The notes beneath the pieces are model-generated. The model saw only the letters and a program-made list of their open reading frames with translations. It did no database searches and had not been told where the DNA came from. Positions 29,018-38,155 of a stretch of 64,000 nucleotides of DNA are shown here, one piece after another. Source of the DNA: Thraustochytrium sp. TN22 (lineage: Eukaryota; Sar; Bigyra; Thraustochytrida; Thraustochytriidae). The stretch spans positions 1 to 64,000 of the forward strand of contig JABLUY010000040.1 in the NCBI GenBank assembly GCA_013306675.1, given 5' to 3'. Each line of letters opens with the position of its first letter. Positions within the stretch are counted from its first letter, which is position 1. The position numbers were made by a program, and so were the translations under genes.

Positions 29018-29871
29018 GCGCGCGAGGGCGGTCGCGTTGGAGAATTGAAATTTCTCCAAGCGCGCGAGTTGTGCTTTTGCTGCGCGCGCGCGCTCTGGCG
29101 ATTTTGAACTTGGCAGAGAGGTCGATACGAAAACGCGGAGCCGGCCAGCGCGGGCTGCGCGGCGGCGCGGCGGCGCGGCGGCGCGCGGGGAGAGGCGCGA
29201 GCGAGCCCGCGCGCCGCGAGCTCGGGTCGAGCCTGCCCGGCCGCGAGCGAGCAGGCCCTGCGCCGGCAGGCGCAGGCAGGCAGTCGCAGGCAAGCAGGCA
29301 GGCAGGCAGGCAGGCGGCAAGTTCCTCCCACCTTGGTCGCGCAGCCCGAGCGCGAGCGGCGCGAGGATGGCGGGCTCGAGCGCGGGCGCTGCGGCGGCGC
29401 GAGGTCGCAGGAGCGGCCCGTGGGCCGGCGCAGACGCAGCCTAGCGAGCAGCCGCGCCGCACTCCGCGCGCCCCTCGCAGGCTCGCCGGCTCAAAGCTGG
29501 CCCTCGCTGTCCCCTCGTGTTCCTCCACCTCGGAACGAGCCCGGCTTGCTCAGCTGGCCGGCGCCCTTCGCGCGCGCGCCACGGCGGGCGCGCAGGCGCG
29601 CAGGCAGGCGGCGGCCGCGGCCGAGGCGAGGACGAGGGCCTGAAGAACGCGAGCTCCAGCGCGCGCGCGCGGGCGCCGAAGGAGCCCGAGGCCAGCCAGG
29701 AGGCGGCGCCGGCAAGCGGCCTAATTGCGCGAAGAATGGGCCCGCGGCGCGGCACCGTCGAGAAGGAGAGAATCCAATCCAGTGGCGATCAAAGCGCGAT
29801 CGAAGCGCGGGCGAACGAGCTCTGGCGGCGCGCGGCGAAGTGCGAGCGGCGGCAGCGGCGGCGGGCGCGAA
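28739..29871. promoter_or_regulatory. Divergent promoter region, sorting nexin/RCC1-like
   Basis: No gene supported; open frames are Arg/Ala artefacts. It holds GCCGCC runs (28975-29020) and a (GGCA)n run at about 29276-29314. Confidence 0.45.
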
Positions 29872-31167
29872 ATGATGCAGGGCGCGGCGAGTGGCGCGTG
29901 GCGCGCCGGCGCGCTGGCGGCGCGGCGGCGGCGGCTGCCCGGCGCGGCGGCCGCGGGCGCGGCCGCGAGGCGCGCGCTCTCGCTGAGCGCGTACTCGTGG
30001 GGCACGGGCGACGAGGGACAGCTGGCGCAGCCGGAGATCGCCAAGGAGGGCCTCATGAACACGTACCGCGAGAAGACGCCGCGGCTGGTGCAGGCGCTCG
30101 AGGGCCAGGGCGTGGCGACGGTGAGCTGCGGGCAGACGCACGCGGCCGTGACGACCGAGGACGGCCGCGTGCTGACGTGGGGCAAGGTCAAGGGCGACGG
30201 CGACGGCGTGCTGGGCATGCTGCCGTTCGGCGGCTCCGTGGAGATGCTGGGCCACGACGGCGGCGACGGCAAGCACTGCCTCTTCCCGCACTGGGTCAGC
30301 GAGGGCCTCGAGGGCGTGCGCGCCAAGGAGGTCTCGTGCGGCATGGCGCACACCGCGGTGCTCAGTGAAACCGGCGGCGTGTACACTTGGGGCCTGGGCA
30401 GCTTCATGGGCAGCGTGGGCGCGCTCGGGCTCGGCTCCAAGGACAACCAGACGCGCCCGCAGCAGGTGCTCTTTGGCGGCTCGGACGAGGTCAAGATCGC
30501 CCAGATCGCCTCGGGCAAGAAGCACATGGTCGCGCTCGGCGTCGAGGGCGAGGTGTGGACCTGGGGCTCCGGCGAGAACGGCCGTCTCGGCAACGGCGGC
30601 ACCGGCAACCAGCTCGAGCCCTACCCGGTGGAGCTCTTCCTCGAGGCCGGCATCAAGATCACCAGCGTCGCCACGGGCAGCTCCTTCTCGCTGGCGCTCT
30701 CCGATGACGGCAAGGTCTACGGCTGGGGCAAGAACGACCAGTCGCAGCTCGGCATCGGCAGCTCCATGTCCATGGAGGTCTACGCCATGGAAGAGATGCC
30801 GCGTCTCATCGACGCGCTCGCCTCCGAGAGGATCGTGCACATCGCCGCTGGCGGCGCGCACGCTCTCGCGGTCAACGACAAGGGCGAGGTCTGGCACTGG
30901 GGCATGCGCCTCTGGGTCGAGCCCCACAAGATGACCGCGCTCCAGCAGAGCCACATCGTCGCGGCCGACTGCGGCGAGAGCTTCTGCGCTGTCCTCTCCG
31001 ACACTGGCGAGGTCTACACCTGGGGCAAGGGCCGCTCCGGCGCCCTTGGCCACGGCGACACCTCGCGCTACGCGCAGCCCACGCTCGTCCAGGCGCTTGC
31101 CAAGCTCCGCACCGAGCAGATCTCTTGCGGTCCTAGCTACATGTTTGCGCTGGCCAGTGCTGCCTGA
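29872..31167 (+). CDS. Mitochondrial RCC1-like beta-propeller protein
   Basis: A 431-residue protein from the ATG at 29872 (MMQGAASGAW). The first 40 residues are Arg/Ala-rich without acidic residues, like a mitochondrial presequence, and run into LSLSAYSWGTGDEGQL. Six to seven RCC1 repeats follow, marked by VSCGQTHAAVTTEDGRVLTW, VSCGMAHTAVLSETGGVYTW, IASGKKHMVALGVEGEVWTW, VATGSSFSLALSDDGKVYGW, IAAGGAHALAVNDKGEVWHW and DCGESFCAVLSDTGEVYTWG. RCC1-fold proteins act as GEFs or scaffolds; the presequence suggests a mitochondrial type such as RCC1L, which supports the mitoribosome. That assignment is inferred, not proven. The gene's last about 110 bp are recopied downstream of the stop. Confidence 0.8.
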   Translation: MMQGAASGAWRAGALAARRRRLPGAAAAGAAARRALSLSAYSWGTGDEGQLAQPEIAKEGLMNTYREKTPRLVQALEGQGVATVSCGQTHAAVTTEDGRVLTWGKVKGDGDGVLGMLPFGGSVEMLGHDGGDGKHCLFPHWVSEGLEGVRAKEVSCGMAHTAVLSETGGVYTWGLGSFMGSVGALGLGSKDNQTRPQQVLFGGSDEVKIAQIASGKKHMVALGVEGEVWTWGSGENGRLGNGGTGNQLEPYPVELFLEAGIKITSVATGSSFSLALSDDGKVYGWGKNDQSQLGIGSSMSMEVYAMEEMPRLIDALASERIVHIAAGGAHALAVNDKGEVWHWGMRLWVEPHKMTALQQSHIVAADCGESFCAVLSDTGEVYTWGKGRSGALGHGDTSRYAQPTLVQALAKLRTEQISCGPSYMFALASAA

Positions 31168-31821
31168 TAAACCAAGCTGGTCATCTCGAAGTTTACTGCG
31201 GACACTTGGAAAGAACGAAGCTAAGAACGAAGCTGCCTTTCGCAAGCACGGCACCAAGCACATCTCTTGCCAAGTCTTGCGGTCCTGATAAACCAAGCTG
31301 GTCATCTCGAAGTTTGCTGCGGACAGTTGGAAAGAACGAAGCTGCATTTCGAGGCCCACCGCTTGCAAGCGAGGACCGCTCCTTGGCCACGGCGACACCT
31401 CGCGCTACGCGCAGCCCACGCTCGTCCAGATTCTTGCAAAGCACGGCAACAAGCAGATCTCTTGCCTAGTCTTGCGGTCCTAGCCCTGGCCAGCGCTGCC
31501 TGATAAACATCTCTGGCTGCGGGCGGTTGACAAGAACGAAGCGGTCTTTCATCCATTTTCTCACCTGACAAACATCTCTGGCTGCGGGCGGTTGACAAGA
31601 ATGAAGCGGTCGTGCATCCCATTTCTCACCTTTCTATCAAAGCCTACCGCTTGGAAGCATCCAGGAGAGACGAGCGTCCGTCCGAACTCACTGACACACA
31701 GCCAGCGGTACTTTCAGACGACGCAATGAGCATTACCAGCGGAGGCGCTGCTTCTTCGTTTTTTCAGACTGTCACAGTCGGCGGCGCCAGGGCTTCCAGG
31801 CAGGCAGTCACTGTGTCACAG
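31168..31821 (+). repeat. Tandem recopies of the RCC1-like gene 3' end
   Basis: A segment starting CCTGATAAACCAAGCTGG recurs at about 31163 and 31285. A near-copy of the final coding stretch (GGCCACGGCGACACCTCGCG) recurs at about 31384, including a CTGCCTGATAAAC stop region at 31498-31508. A further unit starting CATCTCTGGCTGCGGGCGG is tandem at 31507 and 31573. No gene is supported; these are diverged local duplications. Confidence 0.85.
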
Positions 31822-32766
31822 TTAGCGGTGCTTCCAAACCGGGTCACGCCGCTGGAGAAAGGCTGCAATGCCCTCCTGCGCGTCGGCCGTGGCCATGTTC
31901 TGCGTCATGGTCTCCGAGGCAACCTCGTAGGCGCCGGCGAGGTCGAGCTCAATCTGCTTGCGCAAAGTGGACTTGCCCATGCGAACCGCGCAGGCAGATC
32001 GACTTGCGATTTGGCGCGCCAGCGCAAAGGCCTCCTCGTGCAAGTGCGCAGCAATGTCCTCGGCGCTCGAGTCATGCGCCGGCGGCTCCACGGTGCGCGA
32101 GACCAGGCCCATGAGGCGCGCCTCGTTGGCCGGTACGAGCCTGCCGGTAAGCAGCATGTCCATGGCGTTCTTGCGGCCCACGGCCCGGACCAGCGGCACA
32201 GCCGGCGTACTGCAAAAGAGGCCGATGGAGACGCCCGGCGTGGCGAAGAGGCAGGACGCCGAAGCCACGGTGATGTCCGCGGCGGCGGCCAGCTGGCAGC
32301 CCGCGGCCGTGGCGACGCCGTGCGTGGCAGCCACCACGGGCTGCGGGATGTCCTCCACGAGCTGCATGACGCGGCTGCAGAGCTCGAAGAGCTCGCGGCG
32401 GCGCTCCTCGGTGGCGTTCTCCGGGCGCATGATCTCCTTGAGGTCATGGCCCGAGCAGAAGGCCATGCCGCTGCCCTTGATGAGCACGCAGCGCACGTCA
32501 GCAGCCTCGGTGGTCTTGAGCGCGCTCAGCTCGCGCTCCAGCGCCGACAGCAGCTCCATGGACAGCGCGTTCCTCTGGCGCGGGCGGTTCAACGTCAGCG
32601 TCAGCACCGCATCGCGGCGCTCCGCCAGCAGCGGCGGCAGCCCGTCGCCGCCCGGCAGCCCGTCCCCGGCGGCCGCCGCCGCCGTGGTCGCCAGCGTCCG
32701 CCTCGCGCCGGCCAGCGCCACCCGCGCGGGCGCCGCCGCGCGCGCCGCCGCCGCCGCCGCCAGCAT
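31822..32766 (-). CDS. Mitochondrial enoyl-CoA hydratase/isomerase family protein (ECHDC3-like)
   Basis: A 314-residue crotonase-fold protein from the ATG at 32766. The first about 35 residues (Ala/Arg-rich, ending ARRTLATTAAAAA) look like a mitochondrial presequence. Crotonase motifs: LTLTLNRPRQRNALSMELL, FCSGHDLKEIM (oxyanion-hole Gly), PQPVVAATHGVATAAGCQLA (second oxyanion loop), FATPGVSIGLFCSTPAVPL and LTGRLVPANEARLMGLVSR. The residue pattern around CSTPAVPLVRAVG, without the usual Glu pair of true hydratases, resembles ECHDC3, whose reaction is unclear. Role in acyl-CoA metabolism inferred. It is divergent from PEX10 across a 260-bp gap. Confidence 0.85.
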   Translation of the reverse strand: MLAAAAAARAAAPARVALAGARRTLATTAAAAAGDGLPGGDGLPPLLAERRDAVLTLTLNRPRQRNALSMELLSALERELSALKTTEAADVRCVLIKGSGMAFCSGHDLKEIMRPENATEERRRELFELCSRVMQLVEDIPQPVVAATHGVATAAGCQLAAAADITVASASCLFATPGVSIGLFCSTPAVPLVRAVGRKNAMDMLLTGRLVPANEARLMGLVSRTVEPPAHDSSAEDIAAHLHEEAFALARQIASRSACAVRMGKSTLRKQIELDLAGAYEVASETMTQNMATADAQEGIAAFLQRRDPVWKHR

Positions 32767-33026
32767 CGGTCCTGCTGCGCCGCTGCGCCTGCGCCTGCTG
32801 CGCCTGCGCGCGGTGCGAGCGCGAGAGCGAGAAGCACGCGCGCGCGCGGGGCCTCCGCGCGTTGAACTTGCGGCTGAAGCGCTCAAGAACTGCTCCGCCA
32901 GGGATCGGATGGGGATGAGATGGACGACGATGATGGTTTGACGCCGCTGGGATGCGGCGCGCTCCCAGGCGCGGCGGCGCGGCGCGCGGCGGCAGAGCAG
33001 AGCGGAGAGCAGCGCGGGCCGCGGCC
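32767..33026. promoter_or_regulatory. Short bidirectional promoter, hydratase/PEX10
   Basis: A 260-bp GC-rich gap between two divergent start codons must hold both promoters and leaders. No specific element was identified. Confidence 0.5.
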
Positions 33027-34205
33027 ATGGCGGCGCGCGGCGAGGGCGGGGCCGGCGAGGCGTGGCCGCCGGCGCTGGCGCCGGCCGGCCAAGCCGAGCT
33101 TGTGCTGGCGGCGCAGAAGGACGCGTACTACAGGCAGCAGGTGCGCGAGCAGTTCGTGGCCGGCGCAGACGTGCTGCTGGAGGCGTACCAGTCCGTGGCG
33201 GTGGTGCCGGAGGTGAAGCTGCTGGCGGACGTGGCGTACTTTCTGCTCACGACCGGACGCGGCAGGCAGACGCTGGGCGAGGAGTACTGCGATGTGCTGC
33301 CCGTGGCGGAGGCTGGCGGCGCGGGCCGATGGGGGGAGCCCAGCCGCCTGCAGCGCCTCGCGCTGCTGATGCTGGGCGTCGTGGCGCCCTACGTGAGCAA
33401 GCGCATCGAGCAGGGCGGCTGGAAGTCGCTCAATGTGCTCTTCCAGAAGCCCATGACCGCCGCGGAGCGCGCCGCCGAGATGCGCCGCCGCATGCTCGAG
33501 CGCGCGCGCCAGGGCGCCGGCGGCGCCGGCGCCAAACAGGTCGATGTGGACGCCCCGCAGCAGTCGCTCAAGCAGCGCCTGGCCGCGTGGTGGGCCGCCA
33601 ACCGCGACCGCGTGCTCTGGCTGCTGTCCTGGTCAGGCTTTCTCTACAAGGCGCACCTCGCCGTCTTTTACCTGCGCGGCACCTACTACGAGTGGCCGCG
33701 GCGCCTCTCCGGCTACCGCTTCGTCTTCACGCGCACGCCCAAGTCCGAGCGGCCCTCGTACCGCATTTTGGGCTGGTTCCTGCTTGCGCAGCTCGTCATC
33801 GAGGCGGCGCCGGCCGTGCGCCAGGCGCTGCGCACCCTGCTCTTCTCCTGGGGGCTGCTGGCGAAGCGCCCGTACGGCGACAAGGGCGGCAGCGACGCCG
33901 ACGGCTCTCGCGACGCGAGCCACGCCGACGACGTCGTCCCGTCGCTGCCCACGGCCGACACGGCCTCGCAGGACCTCGAGGACCTCGACCTCGTCGTCTT
34001 GCGAGACAAGAATCACGAGCGCGGCATGGAGACCATCAAGTGCGGCATTTGCCTCAGCCCCGTCGAGAATGGCGCCTGCCCGCCCTGCGGCCACATGTAC
34101 TGCTACGAGCACATTGTTGAGGCGGCCGCCGCCAAGCACGAGTGTCCGCTTTGCAGGCAGCCCTGCGACCCGGCCGACGTCATGTGCGTGTACTTTTCAT
34201 TATGA
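33027..34205 (+). CDS. PEX10: Peroxisome biogenesis factor 10 (RING E3)
   Basis: A 392-residue protein from the ATG at 33027. The N-terminal Pex2_Pex12-type region is seen as YYRQQVREQFVAGADVLLEA and DVAYFLLTTGRGRQTLGEEY. Hydrophobic segments follow (LWLLSWSGFLYKAHLAVFYL; GWFLLAQLVIEAAP), then an acidic linker. The C-terminal RING at about 338-382 is complete: CGICLSPVENGACPPCGHMY, then CYEHIVE and CPLCRQPC. PEX10 forms, with PEX2 and PEX12, the peroxisomal membrane ubiquitin ligase that recycles the PTS1 receptor PEX5. Assignment over PEX2/PEX12 rests on the full RING and the TTGRGRQTLGEEY motif. Two other genes in this window encode proteins ending in PTS1-like tripeptides. Confidence 0.9.
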   Translation: MAARGEGGAGEAWPPALAPAGQAELVLAAQKDAYYRQQVREQFVAGADVLLEAYQSVAVVPEVKLLADVAYFLLTTGRGRQTLGEEYCDVLPVAEAGGAGRWGEPSRLQRLALLMLGVVAPYVSKRIEQGGWKSLNVLFQKPMTAAERAAEMRRRMLERARQGAGGAGAKQVDVDAPQQSLKQRLAAWWAANRDRVLWLLSWSGFLYKAHLAVFYLRGTYYEWPRRLSGYRFVFTRTPKSERPSYRILGWFLLAQLVIEAAPAVRQALRTLLFSWGLLAKRPYGDKGGSDADGSRDASHADDVVPSLPTADTASQDLEDLDLVVLRDKNHERGMETIKCGICLSPVENGACPPCGHMYCYEHIVEAAAAKHECPLCRQPCDPADVMCVYFSL

Positions 34206-34386
34206 GCTGAGGACACAGCAACCAAAAAGGCAAACTCTTTTCTTCTGCGACTTGCAGACACTGGAAGACACACAACAAAGTTCTTCTTCTTTTCACTCTC
34301 GCTTGACAGATCCATCATCCGTCGAGGCGCTTCACAAACAGCTAGTTTCGCCAGTCTACCCGGTATCACCTCGTTGCTGTTGAGGT

Positions 34387-35703
34387 TCAGGAAGCCATGT
34401 CCATGCCTTCCTTTTTGGACGCGTTTGGTTGACGGCTGTGCGCTGTAGCGCGAGAGACCTTGGTAGGTGTCATTGTGGGCTGCTGCTGCTGCTGCTGCTG
34501 CTGCAGGTGAAGCGGGGGCATGGGCACCGGGCTGACCGCCGGGCCAAGCGGGGGCGACGGGTAGCCCTGCATCATGTGCGGCACGACGTAGGCACCCTGG
34601 GCGTACAAAAAGGGCGCAGCAGCCTGCGGCGGCGTGGAGCTAAAGCCCGCGTAGGCCGCGGGCGCTGCGGGGCCCGATGCTGGCGAGCTGGGCATGTGCG
34701 GTGGCGAGTTGCCCTGCATGCCGAGTTGCGGCGGCAGCATGGCCGGCTGCGCGTGTGGCGGCGACATGGCCGCTGGCGTCATGGACGCTGGCGTCATGTA
34801 AAAGAGCTGGCCCGGCGGGTACATGAGCTGCGCGGCAGCGCCAGCGGCATAGCCGCTCATGGACAGCATCTGCATGCTGGCCACGAGGTCGGCCTGCTGC
34901 TGCGGGGTCAGGTAGCCGGCGCCGGCCAGCGCGTCCTCCGCGGCCTTGCCCCACGGGCACTGCTGGAACCAGTGCGACTCCAGCTCACCGCCGTGCTGGC
35001 CGCAAACCTTGCACACATAGCCGGCCTTGGGCGGCTGGTACGCCTTGCGGCCGCGCCGGCGATTGTTGAAGAGGCCGTCGCCCTCCGCACTGCCGCGAGA
35101 CCGTGGCGGGCGCTGCATGTGCTGCTGCGGGTACTGCATGTACTGCTGCTGCTGCTGCGTGTCGGGGAACTGCTGATGGTGCTGCGCATTGCGGTGACTG
35201 CGCGGAGGCGGCGTCGAGATCGCGCCCCGGTCCGGGCCCCACCCCAGCGGCGTGGCGCCTTGGCGCCGCGGGCACAACTGGAACCAGTGCGAGTCGGGCT
35301 GGCCGCCGGGCTTGCCACAGATCTTGCACGTGTAGCCCGTCCTGGGACGTGCGCTGCGGCGCTCGGGCGCCACGCCGCGCCGACGGCCCTGCTCGAAGCT
35401 GTCGCCGCTCACCCCGTGTTCCTCTTCCGGCTCGTCCTGGTCCTCCTCGCGCTTCTCGTGCTCATGCTCGGAGTCGAGGTCGTGCTCGCACCCGTGCACC
35501 TGGCCGTTCACCTGCTCGACCGCGGGCGCCTGATCGTCCTGCTCCTCGGTGGCACTGACACCGCCCGTGCTGCACACGGACGCGGTCGAGTCGAAGTCGC
35601 GCTCCTCCTTGCCCCGGAACATGGGGTCGTTCGTATCGATCGACGAGCGCCCGGACGCCGACTTGGACTCCAGCTTATCCAAGGTGGTCCTCCGCACGTC
35701 CAT
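34387..35703 (-). CDS. Double zinc-knuckle, Pro/Gln-rich protein
   Basis: A 438-residue protein from the ATG at 35703. After an acidic N-terminus it has two copies of a compact finger: GYTCKICGKPGGQPDSHWFQ followed by LCP, and GYVCKVCGQHGGELESHWFQ followed by QCP. Each is CX2CX9HX4C, a CCHC knuckle with a longer loop than the retroviral-type CX2CX4HX4C. They are separated by a Gln/His/Pro-rich spacer. The C-terminal half is Met/Pro/Ala/Gln-rich and ends with an 8-Gln run and a basic tail. RNA binding is the likely role by analogy with zinc knuckles; no named orthologue recognised. It converges with PEX10 (181-bp gap). Confidence 0.72.
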   Translation of the reverse strand: MDVRRTTLDKLESKSASGRSSIDTNDPMFRGKEERDFDSTASVCSTGGVSATEEQDDQAPAVEQVNGQVHGCEHDLDSEHEHEKREEDQDEPEEEHGVSGDSFEQGRRRGVAPERRSARPRTGYTCKICGKPGGQPDSHWFQLCPRRQGATPLGWGPDRGAISTPPPRSHRNAQHHQQFPDTQQQQQYMQYPQQHMQRPPRSRGSAEGDGLFNNRRRGRKAYQPPKAGYVCKVCGQHGGELESHWFQQCPWGKAAEDALAGAGYLTPQQQADLVASMQMLSMSGYAAGAAAQLMYPPGQLFYMTPASMTPAAMSPPHAQPAMLPPQLGMQGNSPPHMPSSPASGPAAPAAYAGFSSTPPQAAAPFLYAQGAYVVPHMMQGYPSPPLGPAVSPVPMPPLHLQQQQQQQQPTMTPTKVSRATAHSRQPNASKKEGMDMAS

Positions 35704-38155
35704 CGTCCTAGCTCGGACGAGCCCGAGCCCGAGCTCGAGCCCGAGCCCGAGAGAGGCGACCTCTCGAGTCGAGAGCTCGAGCGCCCTTCTCCTCTCCTCG
35801 CCCGCCTCGCCTCGCCTCGCCTCGCCTCGCCTCGCCTTGCCTCGCCTCTCCTCTTCTCTTCGCCGCGACAGAGGTCTGCCTCGGTTGCCTTGCCAGGCTT
35901 GCCTCGCCTCGCCTCGCCTTCTTGGTGGTGGCTTGCACCCCACCGCGCTGCACAAGTCACGCCCTCGGGCCCTCCTCGCCACGCGCCTGCTCGCCTTTTC
36001 AAGTTGCTTTGCCTTGCCTTGCCCCGGCCGCTCGCGCCGCGCTCTGCACTGCACGCTCGCTCGCCGCGCCGCGCTTGCTTGGTGACTGCCGCGCGCGCGA
36101 AGTCGGGTCGAGCGGGTCGAGCGGGTCGGGTCGAGTCGAGGGGAGTCGAGGCGCGACGAGACGAGACGAGACGAGACGACGACGAGTCGGAGAGCGAGGT
36201 GCCGAGTCGAGGCGCCACAGCACGAGACGCTGAGCTTGAGTTGGCCGCCGAACAAGCCAGCCAGCTTTGCCGCCCTCCGCCGAGCGTGGGCGCGAGCCTG
36301 GCCGCGCGATGAAAGCTGCCTCTGGCAGACTGGCCGCCGCTCAGCCCGTGCAGCTAGCTAGCTAGCTAGCTAGCTGCAGCGAGCGCGCGCACCTCTGCTT
36401 TTCGCCCTTTGCGGCTCGCTGGGCTCCTCGCGCTCGGCGCGCTCGGCGCGCTCGTCGCCGCTCTGCTCGCTCTGCTCTGGTCTGCTCCGCGCTGCGTGTG
36501 CAGCCAGCCGGCCGTGGGCGGCCTGCCTGCCTGCCGGCGCGCCTGGCAGCCCGCGCGCCGCGAGCGGCAGCCGGCGAGTTGAGTTGAGCGCTTGCCGCTA
36601 CCAGGTGCTCGCCTGCACCTGCCTGGTCCCGGTTACGCAGCTATTGCAGGCTCTCGCGTGCACAAGGACCCCGCTCGGCGCGGGCTCGGCCCGGGCCGGC
36701 CGGCCCGTGGCGCTGCGCTGCGCGGCGCGGCGCGGGCGCCTCGGCGCGCGCTGCGAGCGAGCGAGCGGGCGGGCGGCGCGGCGCGGCGCGGCGCGGAGCG
36801 AAGGGAGCTTGCCGGAGGGGATGAATCGCTGGGACGAGCCGCGGCGCCGCGCCGGCGAGCCTCGCGGCTCCCCTCGATGGCCTGGAAGGGGAGGCGCAAG
36901 GGAGGGAGCAGGCCGGCGCGGGGCCGGCCGCCAGGCAGGCGCTCCCGCTCCCGCCGCGCGCTCGCACGCACGCCGGCGAGCGCGGCGCAGGCCGAGCTGA
37001 TGCACAAGCGCCGCCAACTGCCGGCACCCATGCACAAGCGGGGCGCTGAGCACGGCCAGGAGGGAGGCGCCCGAGGATCTTTTCTTTTCTTTCCTTTCCT
37101 TTCCTTTCCTTTCTTCCTGCAGGCGCGGCGCTGGGCGGGAGGCGGCGGCGAGGCCCGCGGGAGGCGCGGCCGCGGCGGCGAGGCTGGCAGGCCGGCGGCG
37201 GCAGCGGCGGGCGGGCAGGCACGGGCAGTGGTGGTTAGTAGTAGTGGTTGATTGGTTGGTTGATTGGCGCGAGATCCCACGAGTTCTGGCCTCTGCCCGC
37301 AGCCCTCCCCCCGGCGGCTGGAGAACCGGCCCGCAGCGGGGAGGAGGGGCGGCGCTGCGGGCCGGCGCAGGCACGGGGAAACCTCCGGAAGGGGAAATCC
37401 GCGCGAGGCTGGTCCCGCAGCAGCAGCGGGAGGGAGGGAGGCTGACCCCGGCTGCGGGTAAACGGTGGCGCCGGGGGATGTGAGGTTCTGCCGGCGGGCG
37501 CGGCGCCGAGATGCGCCTCCGTGCGGCGTGAAGAGTCAACGGTCTAATCGCGCGGGAGGACCGTGACGAGCGCGGCCGAGCTGCGGCAAGTGACTTGGGC
37601 GGGCGGGACGTTGGATACGAGGAATTGCACCTTGGCCTCCAGCAAAGCAAGGCTCGCTTCGTGGCTGAGGCGAGCGATCAGAGTCTTGAGGCGAGGGGAA
37701 AGCGCGTGCGTGAAGGGTATGTATAACTCGCGCATCAACTCACCACCCTCGCTTCACACCTGGCAGCCAGCTAACTTGCGAGCCTTAAAGAGTAGGTAGG
37801 CTCCTAGGAGGCAGACAGTCAGTCAGTCAGTCGCCCGTCATTGGCAAGCAAGCGGTCACAGCTCGAGGCGGCTCAACGGGTCCCTGGACCTCGCTCGCAC
37901 GATCGCAGGCACGTTGCGTCCAAAGCAAGGTCGCGGCGGCGACGCTCGCGGCGGCGGCGGCCGGGCCGTGCCGCGAGTGGACGAGGCCAGGCGCGGCCGG
38001 GCGTGGCCCGTGACGAGGAGGCCGAGGCGAAAGCCAAGGCGAAGCCGAGCCTCCGGCCTCGGCCGGCGGAGCTGGCGAGGCAGCGCGGCCGTGGGGGCCG
38101 TGCGCGCTCGGGCTCGGCCGACAGGCCGCAGCGGTACTTTTGACTGGGCAAGGAG
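35704..38155. promoter_or_regulatory. Long divergent promoter region, zinc-knuckle/NCKX genes
   Basis: About 2.45 kb without a supported gene. It contains a (CTCGC)n run at about 35796-35850, (GACGA)n at about 36146-36182, a perfect AGCT-rich palindrome at 36349-36378, (TTTCC)n at about 37080-37117 and TCAGTCAGTCAG near 37818. Open frames are Arg/Ala-rich artefacts. Confidence 0.45.
36349..36378. repeat. Perfect 30-bp palindrome of AGCT units
   Basis: TGC-(AGCT)6-GCA reads the same on both strands over 30 bp, with no spacer. It could extrude as a cruciform or form a hairpin if transcribed. Confidence 0.95.

Noticed and set aside
26048-29107. 1019-codon plus-strand open frame
   Set aside because: Antisense to the PX-BAR-SH3 gene, which has clear domains; no motif on the plus strand.
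29491-31398. 635-codon minus-strand open frame
   Set aside because: Antisense to the RCC1-like gene; composition only, no domain.
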